DNA of 64,000 bases from Corvus cornix cornix (lineage: Eukaryota > Chordata > Aves > Passeriformes > Corvidae): NCBI RefSeq assembly GCF_000738735.6, contig NC_046341.1, forward strand, positions 2,542,001 to 2,606,000. The letters are read 5' to 3'. Below, piece after piece: positions 46,917-59,687 of this stretch. Under the pieces are notes generated by a model, which ran no database searches, had not been told where the DNA came from, and was given only the letters and a program-made list of their open reading frames with translations. The position numbers and the translations under genes were made by a program. How positions within the stretch are numbered: position 1 is the first letter of the stretch; each line of letters begins with the position of its first letter.

Positions 46917-49285
46917 GACAATTCATTCCCATAGATATTTATTTTTCCTGAAAAGCCTTGAGCTGATTTCACCCATCCTCAACTGAAACCAGTAAACCCA
47001 CGGTGGCTGCTTGGGTTGGGTGTTTCAGGTCACAATTTAGGCTTGTACTTGATGGTCCCACACTGACCCATCTCCACAAATTAACCTCCCTGTGCCTTTC
47101 CACAACAAACACAAATTTCATTCCTTCAATCCAAGCTCCTGGAATCTGTGATGGCTGCAGTTGTACACTTTTTCCTTGAACTAGAACCTGAGAACTTGGT
47201 GAGATGTTGCAACTCTCTTTTATTTTTTGTGCTTCTCCTTTTCCCCATTCCAGTCCTGGGAGGTGTTGGTGCCTCCTCCAGCGTCTCTCCAAACATGCTA
47301 TGAAAACACATCAGTTAAGAGCAACATTTCGTCAGCACGGAGATGCCAAAATCTAAATAAAATTTGTCATCTTGCTAAGAAGGAAGAGGATTTGGTGTTG
47401 CTTCATTCCCTTGATGTAACTTCAGGATGCTCCTCTCGGTGGGTGACGGAGAGGAGCAGGGAGGACACAAAATTGAGAGGACAAGAGAAAAAAATGGGGT
47501 TGAAAACCTGAGAAAATCCTTGTTTCAGGTGAACAGCTCTAAACCTGAAGGCTGTTTCAACCTTATTAAAATACTGCCTGGGCTCTGACGAAGCAGGGAT
47601 CTGTCAGTGGAGGAACTAAAGGAGGATGTTATTCCAATGTTCGCTGTCTCTTTCTATCCATTTTCATCCCACGTCATGATATAAGGCTTTAAAAAGCCTT
47701 TGAGCACCTGTAATAACATCAACCTTTTCATCGAAATCTCCTTGGAGCATAAGAAATGATGTTTATTTAAATTTTGCAACGGGCTAACGATAAAGTCCCG
47801 TCTCTATTTTCCTGCTTCTGTGATTTGCACATGAAAAGCTTTAGCAGGGCTGGGTTTCGTTTAGGTTCCTTTCTTCTTCCTAAAAACACTTTGTTGGGGG
47901 GCACAGCCTTCCCTCAGATTCCCATGCTGTGGGGATGGGGTGTAACAGCAAGACTGTGATGTGCTCCAAAAAACGCTGCTAAATACAGCAAAAAAACTCC
48001 TTAATTTTGGTTTTATTTTGTTCCGGTTAAGGCAGGCAATGCAGGATAACTCCCACCTCCCAGCAAAGATAACACTGCGAGATTATTTTAACTCTTTCTA
48101 CAGTGGCTCTGATGCAGCAGATTTTGCTTACAGAAAGAAAATAAACCCCGAGAAGATTCACCAGCCAGGAAAGCAAAAAATACAACCGTTTTAATCCCTT
48201 CTTTAGGCAGTTCTTTTGCCTCGCTGCACTGCAGAGATCACCTCGCTTTGCTGATAGAACACGCCTTGAGCGCTGCTCGGTTGTGTCGGCAGAGAAAGGG
48301 GGAGTGAGAAGAAGGAGAAAAAGATCTGAGTTTGACAGACTTAATCTAAGCCCTGCTGAAAGACGGGGCTGGCCGAGCTCTCGGAGCGCGCCCGATCCGT
48401 CACCATCTTCTCGCCTTTCAAACCTCCACGGGGCTGTTCCCTCCTGGATTCCCTCCTGGATTGAGGGACAGGCTCTGTTGAGGCTCCAGCCCTTCCTGGC
48501 TCTACCCCACTGCCCCAGACAGGCACCAAGACCCTTCTGTGCTGTAGAAAGTTGGGATAGAATCCCATCTTTGCTTGCTTTTGGAGCGGGACGGCTCCGA
48601 TCCCTCAGAGCAGCTACAAGCAAGGTGTTTCTCCACTGGAGGGGTGATTTTTGTGAGTGGCAGAGGCTGAGCAGCCCTTGGATTTCCCTCAGCTCAGCCT
48701 GCCAGGGTGGTGGAGCAGAGGAGACGTTGGATATGGCTGGAGACAGACAGGGACAGTGGGAGGAAGCGCTCAGTTGACATTAGCACGATGGGAACAACAA
48801 CAATCCCGGCTGCTGTCATGTTTTGTTTTGTCTTCAAGGCACCATGGTGCTGGAGAGCTTTGCACAGGGGGCTGAGGAGCCTGGAGATGTTTTGCAGATG
48901 TTCAAAGGAGGACCCCTCACACCCAGAGGAGGAGCCTGGCAAGAAACGGGGAGGTCCCAATTCAAATTGTGAGGCAGGGATGGAGGTGGGATCAGATCCT
49001 GAGGCCAGGCCTTAAACCTGAGGGACAGAGGAGGGCAGGGGTGGGGACGGGCTGTGAGGTGAGGACAGGAATGGAACATCCAATGCCACAGAGAAGAGCC
49101 AGAGCAGGAGCTGCACACAGAAGGAAGATGCAGCCAAAGGGGCAAGCTAGAAAAACATCCTTGGCAGAGATATCCTGGAGGTGAAGCAGGGGGAAGTGCA
49201 GGGATATTCCCAGACCAGGGATGAGAGCCTTGGCACAACTTCTAAATGTCTTATCAGAGAGCTTTGTGCCCAAGCTCATGTATTG

Positions 49286-49530
49286 GCTTCAAACTGAAAG
49301 AGAGAAGGTTTAGATTGGATTTTAGGGAGAACTTTTTCCTTGTGAGGGTGGGGAGGCCCTGGCACAGGGTGCCCAGAGAAGCTGTGGCTGTCCCTGGATC
49401 CCTGGCAGTGTCCAAGGCCAGGCTGGACAGGGCTTGGAGCAACCTGGGCTAGTGGGAGGTGTCCCTGCCCATGGCAGGGGTGGCACTGGATGGGCTTTGA
49501 GGTCCCTTGCAACTCAAACTATTCCATGTA
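49286..49530 (+). mobile_element. CR1 LINE 3' end, about 245 bp
   Basis: Sense-orientation CR1: TTCAAACTGAAAGAGAGAAG, then TTTAGATTGGATTTTAGGGA, CCTGGCACAGGGTGCCCAGA, GGCCAGGCTGGACAGGGCTT, CATGGCAGGGGTGGCACTGG, and the 3' terminus TGAGGTCCCTTGCAACTCAA. It is 5'-truncated and well preserved, and is essentially the reverse complement of the copies at 28.7 and 54.8 kb. The surrounding short frames are artefacts. Confidence 0.96.
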
Positions 49531-49926
49531 CAAATAGACACAGGAACATTTTCAGGAATTCTTTGTGGAAATAGATATGTTTGTCTCCCCACAATTAATT
49601 CTGAGCTCTCTGCGAGTGCAGCCAGAGGGGAAACACCACCATTTTTTAGGTTTGCCTCCTCCTTCCATGCACACATTTTGGTTTCTTTGAGTATTCTCCA
49701 AGCTTAACCTCCCTCTTTCATCACCATTTTTCCTGTTGCCCACAAAGGACCCAACTGGGAGCCATCAGAACTGTGAGGACGGAAAACTGTGGAGGAAACA
49801 TCGTTGAAACAAATTCATCTGCAGTTTCTGGCCCTTTTTGTGGCTGAACAAAAGCTTGTCAGCACACTGGGAGTATTGATATTTCCAGTGGAAAAATCTG
49901 GATTTAGAAAAGAAAATTGCCTGTGA

Positions 49927-50072
49927 CATTATTATTATTATTATTGCCAATATTAATATTATTTGTATGATCATTATCATTATTGCTTGACCATATCATT
50001 ACTGGTTTTGCTTATGATTATGATTATCATACTGATTATGATTATTTTTATTATCATAATTAGTAGTATTAC
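49927..50072. repeat. Cryptic ATT/ATG/ATC trinucleotide tract
   Basis: A clean ATT run (about 49927-49946) grades into 120 bp of imperfect ATTATTTG, GATCATTATC and GATTATGATTATC-type text. It looks like a decayed trinucleotide microsatellite. Ile/Met-rich frames on both strands derive from it. Confidence 0.85.
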
Positions 50073-52949
50073 TCTTTGCTCTGCTTTGCTTGCTTTGCTC
50101 TTGCTGGTCCCAGAAACTTTCTCCTTTAAGATTTCTCCTACAATCCTTGGAAATCCCTGAGGGCTGGAAACAAGGAGGAGCTGGTGGGGCCATACCTCGC
50201 TTTCCTGAACAGTGAGCGTGTCACCAAACCCTTCCCAGGAAGCAGCAATTGTAACCGAGCCCTCCAGCACAATTTCACAGGGCTTTCTTCCCCAGCAGGA
50301 TAAAATTAGCCGAGCTCTCCTGAGATGACAGCTAAGAACTCCAGCTTCCCTCAGATGACCTCAATGGAGTCATTTGTTGCTTAAATGACAGACAAACGCA
50401 GTAATTAGGTCTATTTAGTAAAGGGGAGGTGAAAGGTCAAACTACTGGGCAAACTGTCTCCAGCGCTTGACTTGGGGACCATGCCGGGGCTTTGCGGGAG
50501 GCGATGTTTGTACAACAACCTGACACGGGCAGCAGCAGGTCCTTGCTCGGCCCCGGGGGCTCCTGGGCACGTCCCGAGCCTGAAATCCCCCGTTTCTGCT
50601 CATAAACCCCTGAAGTCACTCATTTGTGTCATAAGGGATTAGAGGCAGAGGAAGGAAGAGCTGATGAAAAGATGGGAGGTTGTGTTACGGGTTTGGGGTG
50701 GGTAATCAGGAGGGGGATCCACAGAGAGCGGTTGGGAGATGTGGGCTGAGTTAAGTGGGAAATCAGCGACCTTCCCCACTTCATTTCCCTCTTCTTCCCT
50801 GGCAGCTCCCTTCTGCTCTCTTTGCTCGCTTGTTTCCTGAACTTGGTTGTGTTTTGTGCGACCATCCCAACACAGACAAGCCACACCTGGATTTCTCTCT
50901 GCTCCTTTTTTGGTTTGGATGCCACAGAACCGCGTTTGAACATCATTCCTGCATGAAAGCATTTCTTGCCATGCATCCCAAATCTCCAGAAGATCCCTGA
51001 ACCAAAATGTTTAGCAGAAATGTCTGGTTTTGGCAGTTGAGCTCCTGCTGGCTGCCCATCCTCGGGGCTCACAGCAAACCCAGAGCCCTTTTACCTATGG
51101 AGCATTTGCAGGATTTCCCTTGGCTGTTCCATGAAGGAGGGAAACTCTGTAGGATTTTTAAGTAGTGGAAACTGTAAATGAAGAGCTCCATTTTGCAAAG
51201 AGAGGTGGTAGAAGGTGACCAAGATTTTGGGTTTGAATGTAACAAGCTTGGAGTGCTCCTCACCAAAAAAAGTGCCACATTTCTGGATTTTTCTCTGAGT
51301 TTCCTTCAGATTCCCCTGCCATGATTTGCTTCTATACCTGTATGGGGGTGGTGTTTAGAAATCCTGAAGGTGACCAGGACCCTTCCCGTGGTCCATCCCT
51401 GTGGTGGTCACTGCTCCGAAGCACATTAGGGTGTCCTGGCATTTCCCTGCACGCCTTCCCTCCCCCACACCCCTTCCACCTGAGCCCCTGCCTGTCTCCT
51501 CCAGATCCCACCGTAAAACTCCCTTCCCTCGGGAGGCCTCTTAACCCCTGTCTGCGGGGCCCCGGGAAGAGGTGCTGGTGATGCTGCTGAGAGAGAGGGT
51601 CACGAAGAGCCGACGTGAGAGTGAAAAGAAAATTAGAAAACAAACAGAGGGGAGGTGGAAACGCGCCTGCCCTTGAAGTGCAAAGACCTCCCCGTCCCCC
51701 CCGAAAGGGGCTTATCTTCAAAAAAGGGCCCTTGCGATGATACAAGAAAGAACAGACTTCTCACACCTTGTCTTCACTTCCCGCAGATCCTATCTGCCCA
51801 CAAGTGCCTGTGATCTCGGGCAGACCTCTCTACCTTGCCCCTCGCCTTTCAAGTCTGCGGCAGCTGTTTTGCTAAGCCGGAGACCTTCCCACTTCATCCT
51901 TTTCTCCCTGGCTGACGGCGCGGGAGAAGACAGGCGGTGTTTCTGACGGGCTCGGGGAGCGGGAAATGTCATTCCAGAGACTTTCTTTTGTATATTTTCT
52001 CGTGGATGGATTAGTTTGTTTGAAGAGCATCTCCTATTTAACACCTCATTGAGCAAAAAAACACGTAGGGACAAGACTTTTTTAATGGGCTGCTTGTAAG
52101 GAGCTTAAAGTGCACAAGGAGTACTCAAATAATTTGCTCCGTTTTCAGAAATACGGATCACACAGGAGTTAGAGTGAGTCATGAAACTTATATGTTTTAT
52201 AATGACATGATCCATATTTTTCCACTGTTTCTTGGTCCAAAAAGAGACAAATCACGGCATTCTGGATGTACACGCAGGGTGTGAGTAAAGAATCCCGAAC
52301 TGGAAATAGGATTTGTTATGCTGGTTTATTCACCTCAGGATCTGGTTGGAGTCCCATGGCTCCCGTGCTGGCGTCAGTAGGAGGGATGTCCCTAAGCCAA
52401 GAGTAAGGAGTAGCCCTTGTCCGCATGGATTGAGTCATTCCTGCAGGGTAATGGTAAAATGCTGCTTTTGCACTTCTCCATTGACATCAGTGACCTCCCA
52501 CCCCCAAAAATGCTGAGGTTCTCTCAGGAGACCTCCCTTCTTCTGTTCCCTATCTTCATCTGACACAAACCACCCAGCAGGTCCCCTGTAATGGGATTAC
52601 ATGGGTGAAATCCACTTTATCGGGAGATCTTGGAGTGTTTATTGGTCCTTTGTGACACTCCTGGGAGAGAAGTGCCCGATTCAGATTGATAACATTCCTC
52701 CCTGCTCTGCTACTCTTCCAAAAGGAGTCTTTCCCTGGCTGCACAGGGACTGCCCATGGGATAAAGTCCAAATCCCTTCCCAAGGAGCAGGTCTCTTTCA
52801 CAAAGCAGGCAGAACTGTTTCTTCCTTGGGGAAAAATTAGCTCCAACAGCGGTCTCAAGCCCTTCCAGCCCAATCAGCTCTTATTCTGTGCTTTGTAGGT
52901 CATTGCAATTTCCTATGAACTTGAGGGGAGATTTTCTTGGGAAAAGCTC

Positions 52950-52970
52950 TTTTTTTTTTTTTTTTTTTTT
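52950..52970. repeat. T21 homopolymer
   Basis: Twenty-one thymines on the plus strand followed by CTGTAAC. On the minus strand it could in principle be a retrocopy tail, but the sequence upstream on that strand is not recognisable as gene or repeat text. Confidence 0.9.
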
Positions 52971-54749
52971 CTGTAACTTTTCCAGCTGTTGATTTTCCCC
53001 TAGGAAAGTCAAATTATACTTGAGCATTGTATCAGCAGATGGATTAAAAAGCTGATCTGTCACACAAGAAAAACCTGAACTGAACAGCTTCCTGCATTTC
53101 CTGGTCTGGGAATCTTAGAAAATAAGACGCAGACTATTTTTCTTCTAACACAAAACATCCAGGATGAAATCAAACCATGACCCCTGGGACTTTGGAGGAC
53201 ATTTGGGATTTGGTGACCTTGATGTACACAATCTACAAGGGAGGGGAAGCCATTGGCCAAAATTTGAGCCTTTCAGGGAGCAGAGTAAATTGTAACCACG
53301 TTCCAGGGAGCTTGCCAGGGAGGCTAATGGGCTGATCTCATCCACCTTGATGTAAATCCAGCCCAGCTCCAGGAAAGCCAATAGAATTATCCTGGCTCCG
53401 TGTGGAGGTACCGCTGAGATCACAAATGACACATTTCTAATGAAGACAAAGTTAAGGGAACACGTGCCCCGCATGGAAAGCGAGGCTGTAGCAATGTCCC
53501 AGGCTTTGGATCTCAGAGGAAGTGGAACTGGCTCAAGTAGGAAGGATTTTGGAGGTGTTCTTCCATTGATTTGCTCTGTGTGAGCCCTTTGGGATCTGCT
53601 GCTCCTCCTTGCTGAACCTTCCCCCTGGAGCTCTCTGAGGATGTCTCAAGATGCCCTCCCACAACCTGATTAAACTGAGGTAAGGATTTATCTAAAGTGT
53701 CTTGCCTGAGTCCAAAGAGAACAGCAGAAGCAAGAAAGGAGCAGTGCCATGAACTCATTTTCCAAAATTTTAATTGAACGTGATTAAAAATAAAAAGCCG
53801 TGAGAAGCCTGGACAGGCTCCTTCCTTGGATGCACAGAAAAACTTCATTGTGAGCTCCCCAAAGATGCTGCCTCTCTGGTTTGAAATCTCATGCAAGAGA
53901 CAATAAATACAGACCCCTTCCCCCTCCTCCCCTGACATTTCACTTGTGATTAAGGCACCATTCATGGCCCCTCGTCTTCCAAAGCCTTTACTATTTATGG
54001 ACCTGCTGTTTTTCCAGGGACTGACACTAGCGTGCATTCAGCTCCGTTCTTCTCTCCCCGTCCCATCCTGTCCCCCCTCTCCCCTCCCTGCAGGCATTTC
54101 TCCATTTCGGTAGAGAAACCACGAGTGACTGGAGTGTCTGTGACCTCTGGGCTGTCAAACTCCCACAGATTAAATAAAAGCAGCCCAAAAGGGAAAGAGT
54201 TCCCATAAATCACCTCCCGTGACAGAGACCACCTGGGATTCGCTCACTGCACGGAGGTACCCGGCCCATTCCAGCTGCTGAGCTTGCACTTTCCCGCATT
54301 TTTATGGACACCGTTGGAGAGATACACGGTGTTTACACAAGGAATGGAAATTTCAGTTTTACTGCACGGAACGGATTTGCTCGGCTCGAGGTGGGAAAGC
54401 TCTTTGATTAGGGAAGGGGTGAAGCCCATCGCATCCCAGAGGTGTGGGAAGAGCCTGCTCCCAGGTGGGATGGGGCAAGTGATTCCAGGATTTGGGGTCC
54501 TGCCCTGCTCATCCAAGCTTTTGCCACCAACAGGGAAGATGAAGATGCTCATGTCAGAGGAAAGCGGGGTCAGATCCAGGTCTAGACAGGCTTGGTTGTG
54601 GCCAAGAGTGGCATTTGCAGCTTCTGCATCTACCTGAGGGCCCCCAGGTCATCATTTGCCATGTCAGGGTGCCCAGTCCCTTCAAAGTCACCCTGAACCA
54701 CCGTGGAGCCTTCAGCCAACCTGAATCAGCAGGGATAAACTGAAGGGGG

Positions 54750-55015
54750 TCATGGAATCATGGAATGGTTTGGGTTGGAAGAAACCTTAAAGCTCACCCA
54801 GTTCTACCCCCTGCCATGGGCAGGGACACCCTATCCCAGGGTGCTCCAAGCCCCATCCAGCCTGGCCTTGGACACTTCCAGGGATCCAGGGGCAGCCCCA
54901 GCTGCTCTGGGCACCCTGTGCCAGGGCCTGCCCACTCTCACAGGGAAGCATTTCTTCCCAAAATCCCACCTAAATCTCTTCTCTTTCAGTTTCAATCCTT
55001 TCTCCCCCACCGTGA
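54750..55015 (-). mobile_element. CR1 LINE 3' end, about 265 bp
   Basis: The plus strand reads TCATGGAATCATGGAATGGT (terminal-repeat end), then TTTGGGTTGGAAGAAACCTT, CTGCCATGGGCAGGGACACC, CTTGGACACTTCCAGGGATC, CACCCTGTGCCAGGGCCTGC and TTCTCTTTCAGTTTCAATCC. This is a well-preserved, 5'-truncated CR1 on the minus strand. It is among the least diverged copies here by eye, and its terminal repeat is still partly visible. Confidence 0.96.
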
Positions 55016-56214
55016 TGTGAAGATCAGCTGAAGATCTGCCCCTGGTGAGTGAGGAGCCCTTCCTAGGGTCAGATAGGACCATTTCCAGCCACTTCACTTA
55101 ATCCATGTGGCTGTGACAAAGTGAATCTGGGATTTGCCCCTGCCCTACACATCTGGCAAAGTTGCTTTAAATTATTTCCAGCCAGGATTGAAATGCTCAT
55201 CTGTTGAGGCCTCAGCATTTGTTATTAAGTAGCATCACCATTTTTAAACAAAAAGATGTATATTCCAAGCAATGTTTATCAAAAAAAAAGACTTTCACTA
55301 ACAAGAAAGGAATTTTGTTGATGGTCTTCCCGAACAAAGAAAATGGGGGCAGGGAAGTGAAGAACCAGAAAGGCCAGGAACATTAATCCTGTGAAATGAA
55401 GTTTTGAGAGGAGAAATTAGGCTGAGATAAAGGTTAGGATGCAGAAAGGAGGATCATTTCCCAGTGATTTCTGAAATTTCAAAAAAAAAAAGAAAAAATA
55501 TAAATTGTATTTGAAAATAGCAACTAACAGGTGTGTGAACTTTCTTCTGATTGCTGTTTCTTCTGACAGTACAAATTTCAAAGCAATTTTATTTCAGTTT
55601 TTTTATTTAATGGGAAGAGTTCTTCCTATCAGCAAGAAACAAGAAGCTAAGACAGATCTCAGGACAGGAACACACTTTTCCATCTTGGAGGTTGTTGCAG
55701 CCAAAATGCAGGCTTGGGAAACTCTGAAGCCAGCTGATAGAGAGAAACCCTAGGACTTGGTACACAAATAATTTTTTTCAGACTGAGTCCAAACCCACGT
55801 AACTCAGAGGAAAAGCAGTTTGGAAATAATTCATGTGAGATCAGCCAGAAACGATATTTTGCTTTTGCACGGATAAGCAAAGCCAGAAATCAGAGTTGCA
55901 GTGCATGAACCCATTCATGGTGAACCTGCTCATGGTGGAACCTCCCCTTCCAACCCAGTCCTGCTGACCCTTCCCACCTCATGCTGTGCCTGGCTCAGTT
56001 TTCCCAAAACACTGAGGGTGATGTCCAAGGTGGGATCATGAATGACTCAGTTTGCAGAGGAATGGCACTCCCAGATCGTCCCTCCACTCTTTTCCAGCCC
56101 AGCCTTGCCCCTGCTACTGTGGGGTTTCCAAGCTCCCTGCACTTCTGGATCTCAGAGGAAGAGAAGCTGCAGAAGAGAAGCTGGAAAGGAATCTGGAGTG
56201 GGCTGGAAACTGCC

Positions 56215-56244
56215 CAGTTGGAAGTTGGGCAGTTGGAAGCTGGT
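56215..56244. repeat. 15-bp imperfect tandem duplication
   Basis: CAGTTGGAAGTTGGG is followed directly by CAGTTGGAAGCTGGT, two mismatches in fifteen. It is a short tandem duplication with no evident role. Confidence 0.8.
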
Positions 56245-57345
56245 TTGAAGCTCCTTGATATTTAAAAGGATCCAATTTTTGTGTCCCTTTTCCACTCTTT
56301 CCCCCTTTAACAGAACCAAGGTCTTGCCATGGGACACTCCATGGGGTCACCAAAATGCTGGAGAACTAAGAGAGCCCCCAGCTTGGGGAAATCTCCCTTG
56401 TTTTTTGTATTTACTGGAGATGTTCAAACATCTGGATATCCTACTAGGATATCCTCTGGATCAACTGAGATCCTGCCAGATCTGGAGCGAGCCATGAACA
56501 CCGTGATCCTCAGCACATGCTCATTGCTGGTGCCTTGCACAACTTTGGGACCAGCCCCTCACGTGCATCCCTTTTCCCTATGCCAGGACAGCAAGTTTGC
56601 TTTTCCCTGGAGCCCCTTCAGCTGTGGGATCCCAGAGAATGTGCCAGGAGGAGAAAATTCCTCGCTGATGTAAATGCAGGAACAGCCCTGGTTAGTGGTG
56701 TGTGTGCTCCCTGCCAGGCTGAGAGGGATTGGGAATTACGCAGAACAGCGTCTCTGTGTCCCTTTCACACACAAAAATTCCCCTGAACCCTTTCCACCAA
56801 GTCCATGAATTTAATTTAGGAGCATTGCACGTTCTCAGATAAGGGTTTGGTTCACTCAGGTTTACAGAGTTACATTTAATTGGAGAGCTCAGCAAAATCT
56901 GAGAGGTCTTCATAAAGACTTGTGCAGCCAGGACATTAATTGCATTATTTTCTTTATAGATAAATCTTATTTGGTGGAGCCACCATAATCAGATAAGGAA
57001 AAGATAAGATCAAACCTTGCCTTTAAATTCCAGATCTCCTGGCTTGAGAAAATATGGAGCTCAGATTACGGTGAAACTTTTAATGGGCTTCAGAGATTTC
57101 TGCCCAAGCGGAATGGGAAAAAATGTAGATCCTTCAAGATCCTGGAAGGAGCAGATATCCTGCATTTGTGCAGTAGTCAGCAGTTTCAGATAAGGAACAG
57201 AGGATTTTCAGGTCTGAAAAAGCTGTGCTCTCCTTCAGGAAAAGGACCCGAGTCTCCTCAGCCATCACAAAAGCCAGCCCTGACACCCCGCCTAATTCTC
57301 CTTGTCGGCTTTGATCCAAAACATTCTTCTGAGCAGGAGAAGCCT

Positions 57346-57366
57346 GGGGAAGGGAGAGGGGAAGGG
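57346..57366 (+). other. G-quadruplex-type G-run cluster
   Basis: Four G runs of three or four (starting at 57346, 57352, 57358 and 57364) with loops of two to three bases, followed by a further G5 run. This fits the intramolecular G-quadruplex sequence pattern. Formation is not shown. Confidence 0.55.
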
Positions 57367-57550
57367 ACCAGGGGGAAGACTGAATAAGGGAGCCAAGAGG
57401 CTGCTCTGGAAAATCACGGCTGAAGTTGCAGGAGGGGAATTAATCTTGAGAGGCCGCATGTAACAGTTCCATCCATCAGCATGACACCGGTACCATCATT
57501 AGAGGAGATGGAAAATTAAATTGCAAAATTATCTGTTCTGTTTCATTGAC

Positions 57551-57569
57551 TTTTTTTTTTTTTTTTTTT
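57551..57569. repeat. T19 homopolymer
   Basis: Nineteen thymines followed by a G and a further 30 bases of mostly pyrimidine ending in TTCCAG at 57600. It may simply be a microsatellite, or part of an extended polypyrimidine tract. Confidence 0.9.
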
Positions 57570-58189
57570 GGTCTTTCTTTCTTCCCCCTTTTCATTCCAG
57601 GCATCACTTGCAGCAATAGCACTGGCAGTTGGCAGTGGGTTGTTAAAAGCACCTGGCCATGAAAGGAAATCAGATCCCAGGGCACGTTTGGTAGCGCTGC
57701 CATTGCAGAGCTCCTGGTCCAAACGTGGCGGGAGAGGGGGACCCAGCCTGGCAGAGTGAGGACGAGGGGCCCTGTGTGGGATGCCCTGATGTGCCAAGCT
57801 CCTGGGCATTGTTTCACTCAGGATCGTGGCTGACTGCCAGGCTCCAAGTCCTGCCCATCTCTAAACATGGGAGAGAGGCTGGAGATGAGAAACCCTGGTG
57901 CTGACTAGAGGGCACCCGTGTTATTATTCTCCTCTTCTTCTCCCTGATGTCCCCGACATTTCTTACTTTTTGGGGTTTTGCTGTCCCTCTCCTCACATTT
58001 TCTCCCAAAATCCCCACTCCTTCATCTTCCTCTCCTCTGCAGCTTCCAAACCTGAGACCAGTGGGAATAAAATAATTTAAAACCAACAACGATGTAAAAA
58101 AAAATAAATCCCCATTGGAATATAATTTTAAACACCCCACCCCCATCCCAACATCCTTTTCTTTGGCATTCCAAACACAGGGACACCCC

Positions 58190-58322
58190 AACCTGTGTCA
58201 AGGCCAGGTTGCATGGGGCTTGGAGCAACCTGGTCTAGTGGAAGGTGTCCCCGCCCACGGCAGGGGATGGAATGAGATGGGCTTTAAGGTCCCTTCCAAC
58301 ACAAACTATTCCATGGTTCTAC
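58190..58322 (+). mobile_element. CR1 LINE 3' end, about 130 bp
   Basis: Sense CR1 tail: TGTCAAGGCCAGGTTGCATG, GGGCTTGGAGCAACCTGGTC, TAGTGGAAGGTGTCCCCGCC, TTTAAGGTCCCTTCCAACAC, then AAACTATTCCATGGTTCTAC as a decayed terminal repeat. It is strongly 5'-truncated and well preserved. Confidence 0.93.
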
Positions 58323-58324
58323 AA

Positions 58325-59680
58325 CCCTAAAATCATGGGAATCCAAGAGAAAAGGGATTAGCAGGGAGCTATTCCCAAAGTTCAGCAGCCCAAGCCATGT
58401 CCCTCTTCTAACTGATGTTCAAAGGGTAAATACGAAGAATAAAGTATAAAAGTGGTTAAAAACCCTCAGAAATGAAGTCTCTTGTAAATCAGAGGGAGGA
58501 TTTATCAAGAAATGTCAGGAGTGGATCAAGCCCTAATGAGTGGAAGAGTTCTGGTTGGTTTTGAGTCCTAATTGACTATTATCTCATAATGAAAGTCGGG
58601 AAAGAGAAGTAGCAAAGAGATGACCTGAGTATCTCTGTGTTGTGCTGGTGGAAAGATCAATCCATAATAGTGAGAAGAAATGTAAATAAATTGTCCATCT
58701 TGGTAGGGGCTGAACTTTGGGCTGCCAGCCAAAAGAATTTCTTTTTGTCTGTATGTATCCATTTACATTTATAAATATTTTTAGTCACATAATAGGATTT
58801 GTGGGCATTGTGGGATGGCACCCTGGTGAAGCTACTTTATATAAAGACTGAATTATGCACAGCAGTGAGGTTTGTACTGAACAAACCTTGTCTCCCTTGT
58901 TTTTTCTCAGCCTGATTCCTGGCTTTTCCTGGCTGTTGTGTTGGCGAGTAATTTGTAGGGGTCAAGACACAAACAGTAATTCCAGCATTCTATTTTATGC
59001 TGCTACTGTTTCCCTGACAGGGGAGACTTCTATAAAATAACAACAATAAATAGAAATATCCAGTTCTCGAGAAGCTCTTTAATCAGAGATTCTCAAAGTA
59101 TTTTGCAAAGGGAAAAGCCACTGGAGTGGTCACTGAAATTGAGAAAATTTTCAGCAGCTTCAGTCAGGGGTTTCTGCCAGCCCTGCTGGAAATTGTTTGG
59201 CTTTTGTGGGTGTCAAACTCACAGTTCCTGGGGGAACCTGAGCATCCACGTCCATGAGCTATTTTGATAACATAGTCTTGGCTTTAGTGTCAAAATATCT
59301 CATGGAGGTGGATGCTCAGATCACCCAGGAGCTGCTGTGACCAGAAACCTCCCTCAAAGGACAAGAGATCCCTCTCCACGACATGATTCAGAGGTGGAGA
59401 GGCTGAACCTGGAACTTTTATTTTTTTACATTTTCATGGCCTGTTTTTTGTCCCATCAAACGTGGAGAACACAACAGATCTTCTTTGTATTGGTTCTCTC
59501 ACAGTGATGGAGAAACTCCTGGATCCAAAGGAAGCAAAGGGACCTAGCAGAGCTCATTGCTCCCTCTCAGGCACTGGGAGTGAAAATCCTGGTGGGGTTT
59601 GGGTTTCCTGACTTGGATCTTTGCAAGTTGGACAGAGCCTTCTTGGACTGCCTCTGGCAGAAAATGTCTTGCTGACCAAA
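58325..59680. other. Unique non-coding stretch, no gene seen
   Basis: No gene is supported. The text is AT-leaning single-copy DNA with no tandem repeat, CpG cluster or CR1 sequence. Frames do not exceed about 65 codons. Nothing further was seen. Confidence 0.6.
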
Positions 59681-59687
59681 AGATGAA

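Larger units (their letters stand above)
41205..49285. other. Unique non-coding stretch with small repeats
   Basis: No gene is supported over this 8 kb. It contains the AAT/GAT tract at 42.04 kb, A17 and T15 runs, a 14-bp duplication at 46.16 kb, and GC-rich spots at about 44815-44905 and 48350-48420. Frames of 185 codons (44361-44918, plus) and 198 codons (48027-48623, minus) are the longest. Neither shows a domain, and each is overlapped by other frames. Text at 47.63-47.83 kb resembles conserved non-coding DNA. Confidence 0.5.
49535..54745. other. Unique non-coding stretch, no gene seen
   Basis: No gene is supported. A cryptic trinucleotide tract lies at 49.93-50.07 kb and a T21 run at 52950-52970. 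Mild GC and CpG enrichment occurs at 50.45-50.59 kb and 51.53-51.96 kb. Frames of 147 codons (50629-51072, minus) and 174 codons (53513-54037, minus) have no recognisable domain. Confidence 0.5.
55020..58185. other. Unique non-coding stretch with one exon-like segment
   Basis: No gene is supported. It holds an A11-type run near 55481, a 15-bp duplication at 56215-56244 and a T19 run at 57551-57569. That T run leads into a strong pyrimidine tract and acceptor-like CAG at 57600 (see findings). A G-quadruplex-type cluster lies at 57346-57366. No domain-bearing frame was found. Confidence 0.5.

Noticed and set aside
48027..48623. Minus-strand 198-codon frame
   Set aside because: No start context, splice signals or domains. 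Overlapping plus-strand frames are almost as long, which points to low stop density.
56440..56465. Repeated GGATATCCT palindromic words
   Set aside because: Only two short copies. Too little to call a repeat family or a regulatory site.
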